Positions 28,383 to 36,462 of a stretch of DNA of 64,000 nucleotides are shown here, piece by piece. The notes under the pieces were generated by a model. The model had not been told where the DNA came from, made no database searches, and saw only the letters and a list, made by a program, of their open reading frames with translations. The first letter of the stretch is position 1. Each line of letters starts with the position of its first letter. A program made the position numbers and the translations under genes. Source of the DNA: JAFGPS01 sp964570855. Its GTDB lineage: Bacteria; Planctomycetota; Phycisphaerae; Sedimentisphaerales; Anaerobacaceae. The stretch covers positions 3,206-67,205 of the forward strand of contig CAZMZR010000004.1 of assembly GCA_964570855.1 (NCBI GenBank). Reading direction: 5' to 3'.

Positions 28383-28976
28383 TTATTGTTGGCCGCCCTG
28401 GCCGCCGCCCATCATACCGCCTTCTCCTCGTGGTCGTGGGAGCCTGATACCAAGTCTTTCCACAGTTTCTTCAAAGGTTTTATTACGCTTGGCAATCATA
28501 TCCTGTATGAGTTTGGCTGTCTTCTCGGCCTTTTCCTCTTTCGCAAGCTTAAGGGCAACTTCAAGCTCGGCTATTGCCGCATCATGTTCGGTCCGCAATT
28601 GACGGCCTTTAAATACCATCAGTTGCTCTTCTATCGCTGCAACCGCCGCCTGCTGCTGCTCCTGTATTTTCATTCGCTGTTCTCTCATTTTGGCCATCTC
28701 TTCCTCAGACGGTCTTTCACCACCATCCTGTCCACCCCTGAAACGAGGCATTTCAGCTCGAGCTTTCACATTTTCTTTGAGCTTGGCAACCTGCGCCTCA
28801 ATTGCTGTTATAGCGGCCTGCATTCTCTCACTGAACCTGCCCATACCGCCCCGCGCTTGACCTTCCGGTCTCTGACCTTCACCCGGCCCTCCGGCAGCCT
28901 GCGCCTGAGCATACATACCCAGGGTCACCGCCAAAACCACCAGAACTGCGACGGTCGAAATTAGATACTTCCTCAT
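28383..28976 (-). CDS. Exported coiled-coil protein, Spy-like
   Basis: This is a 197-residue protein with a clean signal peptide (MRKYLISTVAVLVVLAVTLGMYAQAQA). The mature part is almost wholly helical and rich in Glu, Lys, Ala and Gln (AAITAIEAQVAKLKENVKARAE, EEQLMVFKGRQLRTEHDAAIAELEVALKLAKEE). A Gly/Gln-rich tail (GGMMGGGQGG) ends it. The composition resembles periplasmic Spy/CpxP-type chaperones, but no LTxxQ motif is visible, so this is only an analogy. AGGAGG precedes the ATG. The gene upstream is a paralogue (shared IEAQVAKLK / IEEQVAKLK segment and near-identical leader). Confidence 0.75.
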   Translation of the reverse strand: MRKYLISTVAVLVVLAVTLGMYAQAQAAGGPGEGQRPEGQARGGMGRFSERMQAAITAIEAQVAKLKENVKARAEMPRFRGGQDGGERPSEEEMAKMREQRMKIQEQQQAAVAAIEEQLMVFKGRQLRTEHDAAIAELEVALKLAKEEKAEKTAKLIQDMIAKRNKTFEETVERLGIRLPRPRGEGGMMGGGQGGQQ

Positions 28977-29138
28977 AATAATAACCTCCTAAAAAGCTCA
29001 ATATTCCGTTATAACTAATTCCCACGATGAAAATTAGCTTCTGCTTTGATATTAACCTCAACTTGCCCGATTAGAATCACAACAATTTTTACCAAGGCGG
29101 TAAAGTGACAACATTGATGCTTTTCTACCGGTTCTTTT

Positions 29139-29786
29139 CTATTTATTTTCTTCCGATTTTGGTTCTCGCGGTCTTGGTTCACTCTGTTCCCGACCTTCAC
29201 GCGGTCCCGGTTCCATACCCGGTGCCTGTGATTGTCTTTGCCTGTATCCGGCAATAAGACTTTCGAGTCTTTTCGCGGTTTCTGTCGCCTTCTCTTTTAT
29301 CGCCAACTGATGAATCTCCTGCAGCTCTTTTACCCGCGTCTGCGGTTCCACTGTTTGTGGTCTTCTTTGTTCTCTGAATTTGAGTTTTGAAAGCTGCTGC
29401 TCAATCCCTTCGATGACCTGCCGTCGCGTCCGAGCAATCTGAGCCATTTTGTTTCTATATTCGGTCCTTTCCTCCTCGGACATATTTTGATACTGGTCCC
29501 GGCCCTGAGCCATACTTTCCACAGCGGCTTTAAGTTTCGCAACCTGTTCTTCAATCAACGCAATAACCTTTAATTGTCCTTCGCGTCCCAAACCTCTGGA
29601 GGCGGTTCTCTCTCGAATTTCGGCACGTGCTTTTTCCCTTTCTTCTTCAGACATATCCGGCCATCTTTGCCGTATATCATTATACCGCTCTCTTTGTTCA
29701 TTTACATCCGCCGGCTGACAAAATGCTGGCCGGGAAACCATTAAAACAGCCAGTACGAGAACGCTCGAAATGACAAACTTTTTCAT
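29139..29786 (-). CDS. Exported helical protein, paralogue of the next gene
   Basis: This is 215 residues from ATG 29786, chosen because GGAGG lies eight bases before it; an ATG 15 bases further up sits in that site. The signal peptide ends PAFC-QP or nearby. The helical mature chain has WPDMSEEEREKAR and YQNMSEEERTEYR as internal repeats and the segment LIEEQVAKLKAAVESMA, shared with the downstream protein. The tail is rich in Arg, Glu and Pro. Function unknown; a periplasmic binding or chaperone-like role is a guess from composition. The 26-bp element copy C lies 91 bases upstream. Confidence 0.75.
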   Translation of the reverse strand: MKKFVISSVLVLAVLMVSRPAFCQPADVNEQRERYNDIRQRWPDMSEEEREKARAEIRERTASRGLGREGQLKVIALIEEQVAKLKAAVESMAQGRDQYQNMSEEERTEYRNKMAQIARTRRQVIEGIEQQLSKLKFREQRRPQTVEPQTRVKELQEIHQLAIKEKATETAKRLESLIAGYRQRQSQAPGMEPGPREGREQSEPRPREPKSEENK

Positions 29787-29876
29787 AATACTAACCTCCA
29801 TAATACGTTAAAAAAGCCACGTTATAACCATCCCAAGTAGAGAATCCTTGCCCATACATCCGGACTTTCAGGTATA

Positions 29877-29902
29877 GACGCAAATACACCGCTTTTTATT
29901 GC
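29877..29902 (-). promoter_or_regulatory. Conserved 26-bp element, copy C
   Basis: Third copy of GACG-N10-GYTTTTTATTGC. It lies in the gap between trpA and the helical-protein gene, 91 bases upstream of the latter's start. Here the bases around TTTTTATT can also form a short CCGC/GCGG hairpin. Confidence 0.5.
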
Positions 29903-30009
29903 GGGAATCCGAAAAAATCCAACATGCACCATAGCCCGCCAAATAAGAATTGTCAAGAATAAACACCGTTGAAAAAACCGCCGAAAAATCTTTCAAACCG
30001 GATTTGCAT

Positions 30010-30813
30010 TTATAATTTATGGTTTACAATTGCATTTTTAACCTGCCCCAAAAACGCAGAAATATCGCTCACCATCTTATCCTTGTCCCCCAAGTTACTC
30101 TCAATCAAACTCACTACCTTCGAGCCGATTATTATACCGTCGGCACCGGCCTGAGCAACGGCGGCGGCGTGTTCCGGTTTGCTTATTCCAAAACCAACAC
30201 AAATCGGCACACTTGTGAGCTGTTTCAATCTGCCTATCAGTCCCTCAATCGAACCGGAAAGCTGATCTCTGCTGCCGGTGACACCCAATACGGAAACAGT
30301 ATAAATAAAACCGGTAGTCCTGGATGCAATCAGCTTCATTCTCTCCGGCTCGGTATTCGGCGTAACCATAAAAACTGTATCAAGGCCCGCGGATACGGCC
30401 GGACTTATAATCTCGTCACTATCATCAATACTCAAGTCGGCAACCAAAACACTGTTGACGCCAGCCCGGTGGAAATCGTCGAAGAATTTCTCCGTTCCAT
30501 ACTGGTAAATCAGGTTATAATACATCAATAGTCCAATAGGAATATCCTTATAATCCTTGATTTGCCTTATGAATTCCAGAGCGCCGGCTATATTCATACC
30601 GCTTTTCATCGCCCGAATATCCGCTTTCTGGATTGTCGGTCCGTCCGCAATGGGATCGGAAAACGGAATACCAAGCTCCAATATATCGGCCCCGGCATCG
30701 ATAGCCCCTTTTACGACTGCAAGAGACGTATCGAAATCGGGATCACCGATTACAAAAAAAGGAATCAACGCCGCGTGGTTCAATCCGGCAAAAGTCTCTT
30801 TGTATGTCTTCAT
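30010..30813 (-). CDS. trpA: Tryptophan synthase alpha chain
   Basis: TrpA cleaves indole-3-glycerol phosphate to indole, which passes through a tunnel to TrpB. The protein has 267 residues, the normal length. The catalytic Glu and Asp lie in ADILELGIPFSDPIADGPTIQ. The phosphate-binding loop is in VCVGFGISKPEHAAAVAQAGADGIIIGS. It is the last gene of the trp operon, 40 bases after trpB. Confidence 0.96.
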   Translation of the reverse strand: MKTYKETFAGLNHAALIPFFVIGDPDFDTSLAVVKGAIDAGADILELGIPFSDPIADGPTIQKADIRAMKSGMNIAGALEFIRQIKDYKDIPIGLLMYYNLIYQYGTEKFFDDFHRAGVNSVLVADLSIDDSDEIISPAVSAGLDTVFMVTPNTEPERMKLIASRTTGFIYTVSVLGVTGSRDQLSGSIEGLIGRLKQLTSVPICVGFGISKPEHAAAVAQAGADGIIIGSKVVSLIESNLGDKDKMVSDISAFLGQVKNAIVNHKL

Positions 30814-30853
30814 TTATTATATCCTAACTGCCAATTTTACATTAATTGAATAA

Positions 30854-32032
30854 TCAAATATTCAGGGGACGTCGTTTCTCCACGATGGAAACATCTTTGT
30901 CGCCACGGCCGGATAGATTTACAACCGCAATTGTCTCCGGACTCAGTTTGCCCTTTTGCTGCATCATATACGCCAGCGCATGTGCACTTTCAAGAGCCGG
31001 CAGAATGCCTTCGCTTCTGGTCAGAATCTCGAAAGCATCAAGCACCTCTTCATCCTCAGCGGCAACATATTCGGCCCTGCCGGTATCCTTTAACAAACAA
31101 TGCTCCGGACCAACAGCGGCATAATCAAGCCCGGCACTTACTGACTCGGTGTCATAGACCTGGCCTTCTTTATCCTGGAGCAGATAGGCCCTGGCGCCAT
31201 GCAGGATTCCAACTTTCCCGGTCACCAGTGTCGCAGCATGCCGACCGCTGCTCACGCTTTTGCCGCCGGCTTCGACTCCGATTAGCCTGACCTGCTTATC
31301 GTCGAAAAAACCGGAAAAAATACCTATCGCATTACTTCCGCCGCCAACGCAGGCGACAACCATGTCCGGCAGTCTGCCGATTTGTTCGATGCACTGCCGC
31401 CTTGCTTCTTTGCCGATGCAGGTTTGAAAATGCTTTACAATAGTAGGATATGGGTGAGGGCCGCAGGCCGAGCCAAAGAGATAAAACGTGTCGGTGACAT
31501 GGGCGGTCCAGTAGCGGAGCGCATCATTGATGGCGTCCTTTAATGTCCCCGTGCCTCCTTCGACACCGATAACTTCCGCACCGCAAAGCTTCATCTTGTG
31601 CACATTGACACTTTGCCGCTCAATGTCCGTGATACCCATAAAAATTTTCGTTTCCATTCCGAACAAGGCCCCAATCATCGCCGTTGCCAGTCCATGCTGG
31701 CCGGCACCCGTTTCGGCGATAAGTTTGGTTTTGCCCATATATTTAGCCAGAAGGCCTTGACCGAGTGTGTTATTTACCTTGTGCGCTCCGCCGTGCAAAA
31801 GGTCCTCGCGTTTTAGATATACCTTGAAACCGACATGCTCACTGAACCTTTGTGCAAAATAAAGAGGGCTCGGCCTGCCGGCATAATTACCGGAGAGCTG
31901 CTCAAGCTCCGCGACAAACTGCCGGTCCTGGTAATAACGATAAAAAGCTTCTTCCAATTCCTCCAGCGCCGGTATTAAAACTTCCGGGACATAGAATCCA
32001 CCGTAATCTCCGAATCTGCCTTTATATTTCAT
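30854..32032 (-). CDS. trpB: Tryptophan synthase beta chain
   Basis: TrpB condenses indole with serine using pyridoxal phosphate. The protein has 392 residues. The PLP lysine lies in KREDLLHGGAHKVNN, the phosphate-binding loop is CVGGGSNAIG, and the catalytic Glu follows IAETGAGQHG. HPYPTIVKHFQ and LLHGGAHK are closer to the enterobacterial TrpB wording than to the LNHTGAHK form that I regard as the commonest elsewhere. This is trpB1 type, partner of the adjacent TrpA. The 71-base gap to trpF contains a short-repeat tract. Confidence 0.96.
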   Translation of the reverse strand: MKYKGRFGDYGGFYVPEVLIPALEELEEAFYRYYQDRQFVAELEQLSGNYAGRPSPLYFAQRFSEHVGFKVYLKREDLLHGGAHKVNNTLGQGLLAKYMGKTKLIAETGAGQHGLATAMIGALFGMETKIFMGITDIERQSVNVHKMKLCGAEVIGVEGGTGTLKDAINDALRYWTAHVTDTFYLFGSACGPHPYPTIVKHFQTCIGKEARRQCIEQIGRLPDMVVACVGGGSNAIGIFSGFFDDKQVRLIGVEAGGKSVSSGRHAATLVTGKVGILHGARAYLLQDKEGQVYDTESVSAGLDYAAVGPEHCLLKDTGRAEYVAAEDEEVLDAFEILTRSEGILPALESAHALAYMMQQKGKLSPETIAVVNLSGRGDKDVSIVEKRRPLNI

Positions 32033-32103
32033 ATCTTCCTCGTTTCCTGATACCTGATATTCGATACACGCCGAGAATCGAGAACCAGTTATCGGTTAAT
32101 TTT

Positions 32104-32727
32104 TCAACCTCTTAAATGTTGTATATTAGCAAAAAGTTTTTTCATTTTCGCATGGTCTTTTCTACCCGGCCGGTCCTCGATACCGCTACAAACATCTATT
32201 CCATAAACTCCCAGCTCAACCGCCGCCGCCGCATTCTCAGGATGTATACCGCCGGCTAAAAAAACTCGTTTGTTCATATGCCCGACGATATTCCAGTCAA
32301 ACGTCACTCCCGTGCCGCCGTATTTTTCAGGATCAAACGCATCCAGCAAAACGGCATCAGTAAAAAAACTGTCCGCTCTTTTGATATCATTCTGGTCCTT
32401 AACCCGTATCGCTTTCATCGTCTTGACGTTATGAGAGAGAAACGACCGGCAGAATTGTGGGTCTTCATCTCCATGTAACTGCACCCAATCCAACTGGCAA
32501 AGAGCCGTTGTCTCGTGGATATCTTCCAACGAAGCATTCACAAAAACTCCGACAATATCTATAAAACCGGGCAGTTTGCTAATAATATCAGCAGCTTTTT
32601 CCGGAGTCAGGTACCTGGGACTTTTATGATAAAAATTAAATCCCAGTAAATCCGCACCCATATCTATCGCTGCCATAGCGTCCTGGTGATTAGTAATGCC
32701 ACAAATTTTAACTTTTGTAACCAACAT
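32104..32727 (-). CDS. trpF: Phosphoribosylanthranilate isomerase
   Basis: TrpF converts phosphoribosylanthranilate to CdRP. The 207-residue beta/alpha barrel opens with VKICGITNHQDA, whose Cys is the general base; the general acid Asp lies in AVLLDAFDPEKYGGTG. FLAGGIHPENA is the C-terminal phosphate site. It lies between trpD and trpB, where many operons would also carry trpC; trpC is absent. TrpF stands alone and is not fused. Confidence 0.95.
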   Translation of the reverse strand: MLVTKVKICGITNHQDAMAAIDMGADLLGFNFYHKSPRYLTPEKAADIISKLPGFIDIVGVFVNASLEDIHETTALCQLDWVQLHGDEDPQFCRSFLSHNVKTMKAIRVKDQNDIKRADSFFTDAVLLDAFDPEKYGGTGVTFDWNIVGHMNKRVFLAGGIHPENAAAAVELGVYGIDVCSGIEDRPGRKDHAKMKKLFANIQHLRG

Positions 32728-32760
32728 GTTCGCATCTCGTATTTTCTATCAGTATAAATC

Positions 32761-33783
32761 TTAAGAGGCACGATTCGAAATTTGAATTAATTTCTCCAGA
32801 GAATCCATTGCTTTTCCATCGCTGATTGAAGATTCCGCCAACTCAATAGCCGGGGCAAAATCATCAGCCAAGCCACCAGCGATTATCGCAGCAGCCGCAT
32901 TAAGAATAATAATATCTTTACCAACCCCGACCTCTTTGCCCGTAAGTATGTCCCTTATCATCTTAGCACTGCTTTTTGCATCAGTCACTTTTAACCGGTC
33001 TATGTCAGCCGTCTCAAAGCCTAAATCCTTTGGATTAATTTCTCTATCGCTAATTTGACCATCTTTAAGCTCCATTATTTTAGTTATTCCGGTAGTGCTG
33101 ATCTCATCCAATCCATTGTTATGTACTACCAATGCAAACCGAGCACCCAGCATCCTAAGGGCTTCCGCCATTATCATCAACAAATCTTCCTCAGCAACCC
33201 CAAGTACTAATGCCGGTACATCGGCAGGATTAGCCAAAGGGCCTAAAATATTGAAGACCGTCCTGAAGCCAAGGCTCTTGCGTATCGGCTGGACGTATTT
33301 CATTGCCGGATGGAACATTGGTGCAAACATAAATCCTATATGAGCCTGTTCTATACATTCGGCTACAACCTCGGGGCCCGGTGATATATTAACACCCAAT
33401 TCTTCAAGCACATCCGCCGAACCACATTTACTGGTTATCGCACGGTTGCCATGCTTTGCCACATGTATCCCCGCCCCGGCTGCGACTAACGCGGATGCCG
33501 TTGAGACATTGAAGGTTTTAACGGCTGCGCCGCCCGTGCCCACAATATCCACTAAGTTTTCAATGTCAGTTTGGACCTTAACAGCGTGACGCCGCAGAGA
33601 TTTGGCCAGTCCCGCTACTTCCGGTGCCGTTGGCCCTTTGACGCGCATCGCCGTCAGAAACGCTGTAATCTGAGCTTCGGGTATTTCGCCTTCGAAAATC
33701 ACATCCAACAACATCGTCGCCTCTTCGAAACTTAAACTCTCACCTTGCAATAACGGCTTAATATATTCGATTATTGTTGCCAT
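32761..33783 (-). CDS. trpD: Anthranilate phosphoribosyltransferase
   Basis: TrpD joins anthranilate to PRPP. The protein has 340 residues. The PRPP loop is VDIVGTGGAAVKTFNVSTASALVAAGAG, followed by VAKHGNRAITSKCGSADVLEELGV. The anthranilate site includes FAPMFHPAMKYVQPIRKSLGFRTVFNILGPLANP. The AAVKTFN variant of the GTGG loop differs from the usual GDxxxTFN, a form I have seen in some archaeal and deltaproteobacterial TrpD; this is from memory. It is not fused to TrpG. Confidence 0.95.
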   Translation of the reverse strand: MATIIEYIKPLLQGESLSFEEATMLLDVIFEGEIPEAQITAFLTAMRVKGPTAPEVAGLAKSLRRHAVKVQTDIENLVDIVGTGGAAVKTFNVSTASALVAAGAGIHVAKHGNRAITSKCGSADVLEELGVNISPGPEVVAECIEQAHIGFMFAPMFHPAMKYVQPIRKSLGFRTVFNILGPLANPADVPALVLGVAEEDLLMIMAEALRMLGARFALVVHNNGLDEISTTGITKIMELKDGQISDREINPKDLGFETADIDRLKVTDAKSSAKMIRDILTGKEVGVGKDIIILNAAAAIIAGGLADDFAPAIELAESSISDGKAMDSLEKLIQISNRAS

Positions 33784-33830
33784 TCTCGGCTCCTTATTCG
33801 TATCTTATATCTCGTTTATCACGCTACGTT

Positions 33831-34430
33831 TTAAGTTTTTTGTTTTTGTGCAATTTGCAAAATGTTTTCGATAATCTTTCCGCCAGCCGGTGTCAGGATA
33901 CTTTCCGGGTGAAACTGAACCCCGAATACCGGAAGCTCTTTGTGGCGAACTCCCATAACAATACCCTCGTAGTCTGCGGTCTTCTCAAGGCAATCAGGCA
34001 TTTCTACCGCTACCAGGCTATGGTAGCGTCCCGCCTGCAGGGGATTTTCTATCCCGGCGAAAATACCCTCGCCGTTATGTGTCACCCGTGAAGGTTTGCC
34101 GTGCATCGGCTTGGGGGCATGGCCGATTTTCCCGCCGAAATGCTGCACAATCACCTGGTGTCCCAGGCATACGCCTAATACAGGCAGCCTGTCTTTGAAG
34201 TAACCTACTGCTTCGAGCGAGACGCCCGCCGAATCCGGCGTACCGGGCCCCGGTGAAATTACAAGCAAATCCGGGTTAAACTCATCGGCTACGCGTTTGA
34301 GCTCTTCAAGCTCGGTATCGGCACGATAAACCCTGGCTTGGCAGTTGCGTTTGCAAAAATCATCGACCAGATTGTATGTGAAAGAATCGAAATTATCGAT
34401 AAATAATACTTTTCTATCTGCCTGTTCCAT
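33831..34430 (-). CDS. trpG: Anthranilate synthase glutamine amidotransferase subunit
   Basis: This is 199 residues from ATG 34430, which has AGGAAG seven bases before it; a longer reading from 34466 adds 12 residues upstream of the conserved start (VLFIDNFDSFTYNLVDDF). The class I triad is complete: Cys in VLGVCLGHQVI, and His and Glu in GVQFHPESI. It supplies ammonia to TrpE. The same subunit type can serve PabA, but its position between trpE and trpD fixes the role. Confidence 0.94.
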   Translation of the reverse strand: MEQADRKVLFIDNFDSFTYNLVDDFCKRNCQARVYRADTELEELKRVADEFNPDLLVISPGPGTPDSAGVSLEAVGYFKDRLPVLGVCLGHQVIVQHFGGKIGHAPKPMHGKPSRVTHNGEGIFAGIENPLQAGRYHSLVAVEMPDCLEKTADYEGIVMGVRHKELPVFGVQFHPESILTPAGGKIIENILQIAQKQKT

Positions 34431-34496
34431 TGGAATCTTCCTGTCTCTGTCTTTTTTACCCCTCACTTACATTCGGGGCTCTGTAATTTACATATA

Positions 34497-36101
34497 TTAT
34501 CCGCGAATCGCGCGCAGGCACGACCCGGCTTTATGTTCGGTTTCCTCGAATTCGGTTTTGGGGACGCTATCATGTACGATACCTGCCCCGACACGGATAT
34601 AAGCTGTATGGTCTTTGACCTGCAGGCTCCTTATGGTAATGCAACTGTCGAACTGGCCATCGATCGTCAAATAGCAAACGGCCCCGCCGTAGTAGCCTCG
34701 CTTGGTCTTTTCCAATTGGCGTATAAGCTTCATTGCTTCTATCTTTGGAGCGCCGGTCAATGTGCCCATATTCATCGTGGCAAGATACGCGCTAAGCGCA
34801 TCCAATCCATTTGCGAGCTTGCCCTTGACGTTGCTGACTAAATGCTGGACCGATTCGTATTTTTCGACCGTCAGAAGTTCAGTGACAACCCGGCTGCCCG
34901 GCTCGGCCACGCGGGCGATGTCATTCCTGGCCAGATCGACAAGCATCATGTGCTCGGCCAGCTCCTTGCGGTCGATCTTGAGCTCCGCTTCGTATCTAAA
35001 ATCCGTATCGGCATCAATCGCTCCGGCGAGCCGGCCTCTGGGTTTTGTCCCGGCTATGGGGCGAATTTCCACGCTGCGATTTTCCGTTCCGCTGACCCGC
35101 AGATTCAGCTCCGGACTGGAACCCATCAGAATCGTAGTAGGAGTATTGAGATAAAACATGTACGGCGACGGATTCAATACACGCAGCCGTTTATAAATAT
35201 CCAGCGGTTCATCGGGACACGGCTCGGTTATTGTCCGGCTCAAAACGACCTGAAAAATATCGCCGTCGATAATGTGCCGCTTGGCATTTTTAACCATCGC
35301 TTCGTATTCGCTCTGGTTCGTGTCACTCGATGCGGCAGGTAAAGAGCCTTCATGTCTTCGCCCGCCGGGCGTATCGAACCTGGCGATATTATAATAATAA
35401 TCGAAACTATCCTGCGCCTCGGCAACCGCGGCTTCACGGTCTCCGTTCGTGACGATACAATTGACAATCACGTAACCCTGGCCGCTGGCATGGTCCATCA
35501 AAAAGATATTGTCTGCGAAATAAAGCTCGTAGTCGGGATTGCCTAACAGGTCATTTTCACTGGCAGGAAGCTTCTCGAACTGGTCGATAAAGTCGTAGCT
35601 CAAAGCACCGAGCAGTCCGCAGGTGACGCGGAACGGCTTGCTGGCCAACTTGAAGGCAAACGCCACTGCCCGCAAAACATCCATCTGGTTAATACTTTTG
35701 AGCCGACTCTGCTCATCGACGGTTTTTTCTTCCTTCTTTATACGGCCGGTAATTGCTTCCGGGCCGAACTGAACCGATTCGCAAAAGCCGAATCTTTCCT
35801 GAGCTTTTTCAGCCAGATAGCCCAATATACGCCTGCCTGTCTTGCTCAAGGCCGCAATTGTAAAATCGAGGCCGGTGCCGGCAAGGTATAAAGCCGGCTT
35901 GGCTGTGCCGAAGCTGATTACTCCCGGAGCACCGGGGCCGGCCAGGTGTTCTTTGGACTCGAATAAACAGCAGTTTTTCGCCCGACCATAATCACTGAGC
36001 TTGGCGAAAAAATCTACCGGCTCGGCAATTTTAATCTGCTTGACAATCGGGATTATCTGGCCGGGCTGGGCACCGTTTATTATTTGCCTGTAATGTTCCA
36101 T
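34497..36101 (-). CDS. trpE: Anthranilate synthase component I
   Basis: TrpE makes anthranilate from chorismate and is the first committed step. The protein has 534 residues. The Trp feedback site is suggested by CCLFESKEH near residue 45 (LLES in E. coli). The catalytic core has SSPELNLRV, EIRPIAGTKPRGRL, DLARNDIARV, ATMNMGTLTGAPKIEAMKLI, GYYGGAVCYL and IRVGAGIVHDS. The MNMGTL-GAPK wording matches the enterobacterial TrpE type. GAGGTAGAG precedes the ATG. Expression is governed by the attenuator 50 bases upstream. Confidence 0.95.
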   Translation of the reverse strand: MEHYRQIINGAQPGQIIPIVKQIKIAEPVDFFAKLSDYGRAKNCCLFESKEHLAGPGAPGVISFGTAKPALYLAGTGLDFTIAALSKTGRRILGYLAEKAQERFGFCESVQFGPEAITGRIKKEEKTVDEQSRLKSINQMDVLRAVAFAFKLASKPFRVTCGLLGALSYDFIDQFEKLPASENDLLGNPDYELYFADNIFLMDHASGQGYVIVNCIVTNGDREAAVAEAQDSFDYYYNIARFDTPGGRRHEGSLPAASSDTNQSEYEAMVKNAKRHIIDGDIFQVVLSRTITEPCPDEPLDIYKRLRVLNPSPYMFYLNTPTTILMGSSPELNLRVSGTENRSVEIRPIAGTKPRGRLAGAIDADTDFRYEAELKIDRKELAEHMMLVDLARNDIARVAEPGSRVVTELLTVEKYESVQHLVSNVKGKLANGLDALSAYLATMNMGTLTGAPKIEAMKLIRQLEKTKRGYYGGAVCYLTIDGQFDSCITIRSLQVKDHTAYIRVGAGIVHDSVPKTEFEETEHKAGSCLRAIRG

Positions 36102-36153
36102 ATTCTCTACCTCGTAATGCGTCTTTTAGCCGTTAATCGCAAAAAATACAAAC

Positions 36154-36189
36154 AAAAAAAAACGCAGCCTGATTTTCCAACAGGCTGCG
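36154..36189 (-). terminator. trp attenuator terminator
   Basis: On the minus strand CGCAGCCTG, a 9-base loop and CAGGCTGCG are followed by nine T, a textbook intrinsic terminator. It lies between the Trp-rich leader peptide and trpE, so it is the regulated stop of the trp operon. Confidence 0.92.
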
Positions 36190-36244
36190 CTTCTAAAGTT
36201 TTAATAATTTTTTTTCAGCAAATTTACCGCTTGCCCATCGGAGT

Positions 36245-36298
36245 TTATCCTTTAGGCCACCACCAACCAAGCGTGTTTTTGCGGTTAATCTGCTCCAT
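36245..36298 (-). CDS. trpL: trp operon leader peptide with three tandem Trp codons
   Basis: The 17-residue frame reads MEQINRKNTLGWWWPKG and ends in TAA. Three adjacent TGG codons in a peptide this short, 56 bases before an intrinsic terminator and in front of trpE, are the signature of ribosome-mediated attenuation. With Trp-tRNA scarce the ribosome would stall on the TGG run and prevent the terminator from forming. There is no Shine-Dalgarno sequence. The promoter's -10 box ends only nine bases before the ATG, so the message is probably leaderless or nearly so. Confidence 0.88.
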   Translation of the reverse strand: MEQINRKNTLGWWWPKG

Positions 36299-36307
36299 GA
36301 TTGTAAC

Positions 36308-36336
36308 ATTAAACCATCTTTATCTATTTTTGTCAA
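36308..36336 (-). promoter_or_regulatory. trp operon promoter
   Basis: On the minus strand TTGACA (36331-36336) and TTTAAT (36308-36313) are separated by exactly 17 bases. Transcription should start at about 36299-36301, at or just before the leader-peptide ATG (36298). No TrpR-like operator palindrome was noticed over it. Confidence 0.8.
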
Positions 36337-36462
36337 GAGAAATCACAAATTTTCACTAAAAATTATGTCCAAACTTATTAGCAATAACCCACTGAAGCCT
36401 TCCGAACTCGGTTAAGGGTATTTTTATAAGGTTCAATTTTACTATCAGGGATGAGATATCTT

